Notes under the pieces: model-generated
What the model saw: the letters and a program-made list of their open reading frames with translations, nothing else
The model's database searches: none
Told to the model about the DNA's origin: nothing
Shown here: piece after piece, positions 59,367-64,000 of the stretch
How positions within the stretch are numbered: position 1 is the first letter of the stretch
How the letters are laid out: every line of letters begins with the position of its first letter
Origin: 66-474 sp035695065
GTDB taxonomy: Bacteria > Pseudomonadota > Gammaproteobacteria > Xanthomonadales > Rhodanobacteraceae
Assembly (NCBI GenBank): GCA_035695065.1
Contig: DASSEW010000047.1
Coordinates: forward strand, 1-64,000
Direction of reading: 5' to 3'
DNA length: 64,000 nt
Position numbers and translations under genes: made by a program

Positions 59367-59798
59367 TCACTCCGCCGCGTAGAAGCGGTGCTCGCCGATC
59401 GTGGCCAATGGATTCTTGGCCCAGTCGGCGGTGGCATCCACGCGCATGAAGTGATCGGCGTGCGGAACCACCACCTCGCGCTGCGAGCGCGGCAGCGACC
59501 ACACGTGCAGCGCCTCGCCGGCAATGCGCCAGGCCTTGTTCCATGCAGCCTGGTTGGCGATGTCGAAGGACTGCGGCGTGGTGGTGAGGGCGAACTGGTG
59601 GGGCGCGGTCACCACATCGCAGATCGTCGCACCGTAGCGCCCGAGGTCGCGCCTGCGCAGCGCCACTTCAGCCACCGCGAGTTGTCCGCGCACCGGTTCG
59701 CTGCGCGCCTCCAGATACACCGTCGCGGCGAGACAGGTGTGGTCGGCCACCGGCTGCGGCAACAGCGCAGTCAATCCGAGTAACCATCCGATCGTCAT
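59367..59798 (-). CDS. SleB-like cell-wall hydrolase (Hydrolase_2)
   Basis: The protein has 143 residues. A short hydrophobic start (MTIGWLLGLTALLPQPVA) may be a signal. The core matches the Hydrolase_2/SleB fold: AATVYLEARSEPVRGQLAVAEVALRR with the catalytic glutamate, then CDVVTAPHQFAL and HADHFMRVDATADW. SleB-type proteins are lytic transglycosylases or amidases acting on peptidoglycan. A lone copy in a non-sporulating bacterium suggests wall remodelling. Confidence 0.88.
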   Translation of the reverse strand: MTIGWLLGLTALLPQPVADHTCLAATVYLEARSEPVRGQLAVAEVALRRRDLGRYGATICDVVTAPHQFALTTTPQSFDIANQAAWNKAWRIAGEALHVWSLPRSQREVVVPHADHFMRVDATADWAKNPLATIGEHRFYAAE

Positions 59799-60227
59799 GT
59801 TGCCTCCTTGTATGCGCTTCCTTGCGCGATAGAGCCCGTCATCCCGACCGCGCCTTCCGACGGCATTCGCCGGCGAAACGAACGGCCACGCGCAACAATC
59901 CCTGTGCCACGATGGACCGGCTGCAAACGACTACGGCTCTCGAAGCCGCTGTCACGAAAACGGATTTGTCTGGATGCTGGCGGTGCTCCCGGGACGGATG
60001 ACCGGCAATGGGCCGGGCGTTACCGGAGCAAGGACTACGCCAACGTGCAACTCACGACAGGAACTCTGCCGCCGCGCGCAATGCGGATCCTCCGGATCGC
60101 GCGCAAACCGGGCAAGAAGGACTACCCGGCGGAAAAAATTTCCGCGAAGGCTAGGGGACGAACGGCCGGCATGCAAGATTTTCCGGGTTGCCGTTCAGCT
60201 TGAGTGCAGCAGCCATTTGGCAGGCGA
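59799..60227. other. 429-bp stretch without a convincing gene
   Basis: The region contains a possible frame of 131 codons on the plus strand, but its start is TTG, its composition is unlike neighbouring proteins and no motif is recognisable. I see no clear promoter, repeat or structured element except a short GCGGAAA/TTTCCGC inverted repeat near 60130. The upstream region of the SleB-like gene is at its left edge. Confidence 0.5.
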
Positions 60228-61037
60228 TCAGGCTTCGAAGCGCCGGACAATCTCGATTCCCGCGTGCAATTCGCCTGCATTCTCGTCCAGCACCGCGAGC
60301 GCTTCGCAACCCTGATGGGCCATCACCGTATCCAGCACGATCGCGCGAGGTTGATCGGGCGAGACCGGCTCGCCGGCGGCCAGCGGAAACGTTGCGCGCA
60401 CATGGCCCAGGCGCAGCTTGTGTCCGCCGCGGTAATGCAGGCGTGCGGCGATCTCCTGGCCCGGATAGCAGCCTTTGGCGAAACTGACCGCGCCCAGATG
60501 CTCCAGCCCGAGCGCAGGCGGGAGAAACACGTGATCGCCGGGCGGCAGGGTAGGCCAGCCGTCGCGGATGTCGGCCAGCCGCAGGTCTCCGTCGCCACGG
60601 CCGTTTGCGGCATCGCCGCGCTTCAACCAAAGGCTGCGATCGCCATGCCCGAATCCCAGCGCATCGTCCTCGATTGCGAGTTGGCCGAGCGGCAGCGCGG
60701 AACCGGCGATGGGCTGCAAGCCGTCAAGCGCATCCAGGGAAACTTTCGCGCGCAGCACGAAGCGCTGCAACGTTGCACAGAACGTGTGCGCATCGCCGCC
60801 GCGCAGCAACGCGACCAGGCGCCCGTCACCCGGATCGGCAAGATGCATCAGCGCGCGCACGCCGCCTTTCGCATCCAGCCATGCGTTCCATTGCCAACGG
60901 CCCGCTTGCAGTGCGCGCACGTCGCCCGAGAACTGCGCCTGCGCAAAGGTGCGTGCATCTGCGCCGGCGATCTCGATGCATTGCACGGAGGGGCGCGCGA
61001 TGCGCATTTCGGGCTGATCGGCATCAGCGAGTATCAT
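60228..61037 (-). CDS. ygfZ: YgfZ-family folate-binding protein
   Basis: The protein has 269 residues. The family signature KGCYPGQEIAARLHYRGG, with the conserved cysteine, lies in the C-terminal half, after a GcvT-like N-terminal region. YgfZ uses folate to help repair or assemble Fe-S cluster enzymes, succinate dehydrogenase among those affected in other species (known of the family). It diverges from sdhCDA, which fits this role. The ATG at 61037 was chosen; 61007 is an alternative. Confidence 0.9.
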   Translation of the reverse strand: MILADADQPEMRIARPSVQCIEIAGADARTFAQAQFSGDVRALQAGRWQWNAWLDAKGGVRALMHLADPGDGRLVALLRGGDAHTFCATLQRFVLRAKVSLDALDGLQPIAGSALPLGQLAIEDDALGFGHGDRSLWLKRGDAANGRGDGDLRLADIRDGWPTLPPGDHVFLPPALGLEHLGAVSFAKGCYPGQEIAARLHYRGGHKLRLGHVRATFPLAAGEPVSPDQPRAIVLDTVMAHQGCEALAVLDENAGELHAGIEIVRRFEA

Positions 61038-61129
61038 GTGCAGCAGATTAGCATTCTTGTTTCGCGCGGCTCCGCGTACTACGCTTTTGCGGATTTTGAT
61101 CGCGCATTGCAAAGGTGAGCAGGGGCTTT

Positions 61130-61157
61130 CGCGAGATGCGTTGAATTGCATCTCGCG
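61130..61157. promoter_or_regulatory. inverted repeat in the ygfZ-sdhC divergent region
   Basis: CGCGAGATGC and GCATCTCGCG form a perfect 10-bp inverted repeat around GTTGAATT. It lies about 100 bp before the sdhC start and 90 bp before ygfZ. It may be a regulator binding site common to both; no known regulator motif was identified. Confidence 0.45.
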
Positions 61158-61260
61158 CCGGCGAACACACGCGCAGGCGCGCGGGCCGGAAGGTGCTTCA
61201 GGATGAATTGCACAAGACGCTGTGAGTAAGACGAAGTCTGCCTAAGTCGAAGGAATTTCC

Positions 61261-61677
61261 ATGCCGCATCCCCGTCCGTTGTCCCCGCACCTCGGTATCT
61301 ACGAGTGGCGCATCACCATGGCGCTGTCGGTCCTGCACAGGATCACCGGTATTTATCTCTGCCTTGGTGCGGTGCTGGTGACCTGGGGCCTGATCGCGCT
61401 GGCGACCGGTGAAGCCGCATGGGGTTTGTTTGCGGGATTCTGCGCCAGCGGCATCGGGATCGCGCTGCTGGTCTGCTGGACGTTCTCGCTGTTCCTGCAC
61501 ATGTGCCAGGGCATCCAGCACCTGTTCCGCGACGCGGGCTACGATTTCGACGTATGGCGGCGCGACGACGTGCGCGCGCCCAACTACTTCGCCATGAGCT
61601 GGCTCGTGGTGGTGGCGGCAATCGCGCTCACGCTGGTGGTGTGGCTGCTGGTGCTGTTCGCCGGAGGCGTGCCATGA
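61261..61677 (+). CDS. sdhC: succinate dehydrogenase cytochrome b556 subunit
   Basis: The protein has 138 residues with three transmembrane helices. RPLSPHLGIYEWRITMALSVLHRITG is the family's N-terminal signature, with the Ser and Arg of the quinone site. FLHMCQGIQHL supplies the haem-ligand histidine. It forms the membrane anchor of complex II. GAAGG is placed about 10 bases upstream of the ATG. Its stop overlaps the sdhD start (ATGA). Confidence 0.93.
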   Translation: MPHPRPLSPHLGIYEWRITMALSVLHRITGIYLCLGAVLVTWGLIALATGEAAWGLFAGFCASGIGIALLVCWTFSLFLHMCQGIQHLFRDAGYDFDVWRRDDVRAPNYFAMSWLVVVAAIALTLVVWLLVLFAGGVP

Positions 61678-62084
61678 GCTTGAATCCGAACAGCTCGCCG
61701 CACGACATGCGCGCGCCGCTGAAGCGCGTGCGTGCCCTGGGTTCGGCCAAGAGCGGCGTCGGCCATTGGTGGATCGAGCGCCTGACCGCGGCGGCGCTGA
61801 TCCCGATCAGCCTGTGGTTCGTCTGGCTGGTATTGCGACTGCCGCACCTGGATTTCGCCGGCGCCCACGCACTGGTGGGCAATCCGATCAATGCCGGGTT
61901 GCTGATCCTGTTCACCGCGATTTCCTTCTGGCACGGCGCGCTGGGCCTGCAGGTGGTGATCGAGGACTACGTGCACACGCGCTGGGTCGAACTCTCGTTG
62001 CTGATCGCGGCGAAATTCCTCGCCGTGCTGGGCGCAGTGGCGTGCGCACTGGCAGCCCTGAAGATATGGCTTGGCGCGTATTGA
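61674..62084 (+). CDS. sdhD: succinate dehydrogenase membrane anchor subunit
   Basis: The protein has 136 residues with three transmembrane helices. GSAKSGVGHWWIERLTAAALIPISLW marks the family, and FWHGALGLQVVIEDYVH carries the haem histidine and the Asp-Tyr near the quinone site. With SdhC it anchors the catalytic subunits and binds ubiquinone. It overlaps sdhC by 4 bp, and sdhA begins 22 bp downstream. Confidence 0.92.
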   Translation: MSLNPNSSPHDMRAPLKRVRALGSAKSGVGHWWIERLTAAALIPISLWFVWLVLRLPHLDFAGAHALVGNPINAGLLILFTAISFWHGALGLQVVIEDYVHTRWVELSLLIAAKFLAVLGAVACALAALKIWLGAY

Positions 62085-62106
62085 GCGGGACGACGAAAAG
62101 GCAAGA

Positions 62107-63885
62107 ATGAAAATCCAGACTCATCAATATGACGTGGTCGTGGTCGGTGCCGGCGGTGCGGGTTTGCGCGCGACGCTTGGCCTCGCCGCGAAAGGCTTGT
62201 CCACCGCCTGCGTCACCAAGGTGTTCCCCACGCGTTCGCATACGGTCGCGGCGCAGGGCGGCGTGGCCGCCGCGCTCGGCAACATGGGCCCGGACGACTG
62301 GCGCTGGCACATGTACGACACCGTCAAAGGCTCGGACTGGCTGGGCGACCAGGACGCGATCGAATACATGTGCCGCGAGGCGATCCCGGCCATCATCGAA
62401 CTTGAGCATTACGGCGTGCCGTTCTCGCGCACGGACGACGGCCGCATCTACCAGCGCCCGTTCGGCGGCATGACCACCAACTACGGCGAGGGCACCGCAC
62501 AACGCACCTGCGCCGCAGCCGACCGCACCGGCCACGCGATCCTGCACACGCTTTACCAGCAATCGCTGAAGCACGACGCGCGCTTCTTCATCGAGTACTT
62601 CGCCACCGACCTGGTGACGGATGCCGACGGCGCGATTCGCGGCGTGCTGGCGATCGACATGAACGAAGGCACGCTGCACTTCTTCCGCGGCCACGCGGTG
62701 GTGCTGGCGACCGGCGGCTACGGCCGCGCGTATTTCTCCTGCACTTCGGCGCACACCTGCACCGGCGACGGCGGCGGCATGGCGCTGCGCGCGGGCCTGC
62801 CGATGCAGGACATGGAATTCGTGCAATTCCATCCGACCGGCATCTACGGCGCGGGCTGCCTGATCACCGAAGGCGTGCGTGGCGAGGGCGGCTTCCTCAC
62901 CAATGCCAAGGGCGAGCGCTTCATGGAACGCTACGCGCCGAACGCGAAGGACCTCGCATCGCGCGACGTGGTGAGCCGTGCGATGACGATGGAGATCCGC
63001 GAAGGCCGCGGCGTCGGCGAACACGCGGACCACATCTTCCTGAACCTGCAGCACCTGGGCCCGGAAGTGATCCACGAGCGCCTGCCGGGCATCGCCGAGA
63101 GCGCGCGCATCTTCGCCGGCGTGGATGTCACGAAACAGCCGATCCCGGTGCAGCCGACCGTGCACTACAACATGGGCGGCATCCCGACCAACTATCACGG
63201 CGAGGTGGTGACCAAGCGCGGCGACGATCCGGACGCGATCGTGCCGGGCCTGTTCGCGATCGGCGAGGCCGCGTGCGTGTCGGTGCACGGCGCCAATCGC
63301 CTCGGTTCCAATTCGCTGCTGGACCTGGTGGTGTTCGGCCGCGCGGTCGCCAACCGTTGCGCGGAGACGATCAAGCCCAATTCGCCGCACAAGGATCTGG
63401 CATCGGACATCCTCGACCGTCCGATGCAGCGGCTGGAAAAACTGCGCAACGCCAACGGCGGTACGCCGACCGCGCAGATCCGCCTCAACATGCAGAAGAC
63501 CATGCAGGCGGACGCGGCGGTGTTCCGCATCGCCGAATCGTTGAAGGAAGGCTGCAAGAAGATTTCGGACGTGCACGCCAGCTTCCAGGACGTGCGCGTC
63601 ACCGACCGCTCGCTGATCTGGAATTCGGACCTGATCGAAACCTTCGAGCTGGCCAACCTGCTGGACCAGGCGGTGGCGACGATGTATTCGGCCGAGCAGC
63701 GCACGGAAAGCCGCGGCGCGCACGCGCGCGACGACTTCCCCGAGCGCGACGACGCCAACTGGATGAAGCACACGCTGAGCTGGGTTGACGAAAAAGGCGC
63801 GGTGCGGTTCGACTACCGGCCGGTGCACCTCAACACGCTCACCAGCGATGTGCAGACGATTCCGCCGAAGAAGCGTGTGTATTGA
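62107..63885 (+). CDS. sdhA: succinate dehydrogenase flavoprotein subunit
   Basis: The protein has 592 residues, the usual length. The FAD-binding VVVVGAGGAGLRATLGLA, the covalent flavin histidine in TRSHTVAAQGGVAAALGN, the dicarboxylate-site ...HPTGIYGAG, and GEAACVSVHGANRLGSNSLLDL are all present. It oxidises succinate to fumarate in the TCA cycle and respiratory chain. It is third in sdhCDAB. An inverted-repeat-rich spacer separates it from sdhB. Confidence 0.97.
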   Translation: MKIQTHQYDVVVVGAGGAGLRATLGLAAKGLSTACVTKVFPTRSHTVAAQGGVAAALGNMGPDDWRWHMYDTVKGSDWLGDQDAIEYMCREAIPAIIELEHYGVPFSRTDDGRIYQRPFGGMTTNYGEGTAQRTCAAADRTGHAILHTLYQQSLKHDARFFIEYFATDLVTDADGAIRGVLAIDMNEGTLHFFRGHAVVLATGGYGRAYFSCTSAHTCTGDGGGMALRAGLPMQDMEFVQFHPTGIYGAGCLITEGVRGEGGFLTNAKGERFMERYAPNAKDLASRDVVSRAMTMEIREGRGVGEHADHIFLNLQHLGPEVIHERLPGIAESARIFAGVDVTKQPIPVQPTVHYNMGGIPTNYHGEVVTKRGDDPDAIVPGLFAIGEAACVSVHGANRLGSNSLLDLVVFGRAVANRCAETIKPNSPHKDLASDILDRPMQRLEKLRNANGGTPTAQIRLNMQKTMQADAAVFRIAESLKEGCKKISDVHASFQDVRVTDRSLIWNSDLIETFELANLLDQAVATMYSAEQRTESRGAHARDDFPERDDANWMKHTLSWVDEKGAVRFDYRPVHLNTLTSDVQTIPPKKRVY

Positions 63886-63890
63886 GAGAA

Positions 63891-63973
63891 GGTAACCGGT
63901 AACCGGAAATCGGGAGCCGGAGAGCGCAGAATTGCAGATTTTTCCGGCTACCGGTTACCGGTTACCGGCTACC
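63891..63973. repeat. heptanucleotide GGTWACC repeats forming a long hairpin between sdhA and sdhB
   Basis: Two copies of GGTAACC (63891-63904) face four copies of GG(T/C)TACC (63946-63973). GGTAACCGGTAACCGG and CCGGTTACCGGTTACC are perfect reverse complements, so a 16-bp stem can form with a loop of 44 bases. It starts 5 bp past the sdhA stop and ends 16 bp before sdhB. Confidence 0.85.
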
Positions 63974-63989
63974 AGATCGGAAATGCGAC

Positions 63990-64000
63990 ATGGCCGAGTT
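63990..64000 (+). CDS. sdhB: succinate dehydrogenase iron-sulfur subunit, first codons only
   Basis: The window ends after ATG GCC GAG TT, reading Met-Ala-Glu. This fits the MAE(F)-type start of SdhB in related bacteria and its expected place after sdhA. Nothing else of the gene is visible, so the call rests on operon order. Confidence 0.6.

Noticed and set aside
59808..60203. Possible 131-codon gene on the plus strand
   Set aside because: It needs a TTG start without good homology-like features, is strongly Arg/Pro-rich and shows no domain. I report the stretch as gene-free.
61912..63828. Minus-strand open frame of 638 codons opposite sdhA
   Set aside because: It is complementary to a highly conserved sdhA and has the Arg/Ala/His composition of an antisense shadow.

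Overview
The window is GC-rich (roughly two thirds G+C), densely packed gammaproteobacterial chromosome. The gene set (Mla-type lipid transport, SdhC/SdhD/SdhA with an SdhB beginning MAE, many GGDEF/EAL/HD-GYP proteins, an EgtB/EgtD pair, YgfZ, TcdA, TrxC) and the small palindromic repeats between genes suggest Xanthomonadales, probably Rhodanobacteraceae (Rhodanobacter/Dyella/Luteibacter-like). That placement is inference from gene content; no rRNA or other phylogenetic marker is present. I see no tRNA, rRNA, CRISPR array, prophage or replication origin.

Layout. 1-2.3 kb: the right end of an IS3-family element has cut an exonuclease III gene (xth) in half. Behind it lie a TrmY-like RNA methyltransferase and an HNH nuclease with an N-terminal EVE/PUA-like domain. 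2.5-6.6 kb: two DUF2382 stress-type proteins, a membrane protein, a DUF1801 protein, and a DsbA-like/TrxC pair. 6.7-10.2 kb: an Mla-like operon on the minus strand (permease with fused STAS-like domain, ATPase, MCE protein, lipoprotein). 10.4-12.5 kb: secreted GH18 hydrolase and an M14 peptidase. 12.5-17.2 kb: a minus-strand signalling block (SDR, degenerate-GGDEF/EAL, DUF3391-HD-GYP, periplasmic-loop GGDEF). 17.3-24.4 kb: bactofilin with a zinc-ribbon partner, YciI, SpoIIAA-like, two GSTs, DksA/TraR zinc finger, YajG-like lipoprotein in atypically A/T-richer DNA, PAS-GAF-GGDEF, and an exported methyltransferase.

24.6-34.5 kb: tandem MASE2-GGDEF cyclases, then an MBOAT O-acyltransferase overlapping an SGNH-like membrane protein. 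This reads as a c-di-GMP-linked polysaccharide O-acetylation module. It is followed by small genes (RNA ligase-like, rhomboid, cupin, cold-shock protein, RRM protein, GFA protein, histone H1-like protein, Gly/Tyr-rich secreted protein). 34.5-39.4 kb: egtB-egtD (ergothioneine) diverge from a Rieske oxygenase-APC permease pair. 39.4-46.6 kb: paired SpoIIAA-like proteins, a large secreted M14-type protein, an EF-hand protein, a second cold-shock gene and a PAS/GAF sensor without an output domain. 46.6-60 kb: MsrB, lipoproteins, a response regulator, pirin, Mpo1-like, a LolA-like/BNR-repeat pair, cytochrome c, TcdA, MarR with a perfect palindromic operator, TatD, two glycine-zipper proteins flanking an array of covarying hairpins, and SleB. 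60.2-64 kb: ygfZ divergent from sdhCDA, with the first codons of sdhB at the edge.

The main themes are c-di-GMP signalling (six GGDEF/EAL/HD-GYP proteins), envelope maintenance, thiol/redox protection (TrxC, DsbA-like, MsrB, GSTs, ergothioneine, pirin) and several families of small palindromic repeats. The most unusual non-coding structure is the five-unit hairpin array at 58377-58740, whose stems show compensatory base changes between units.
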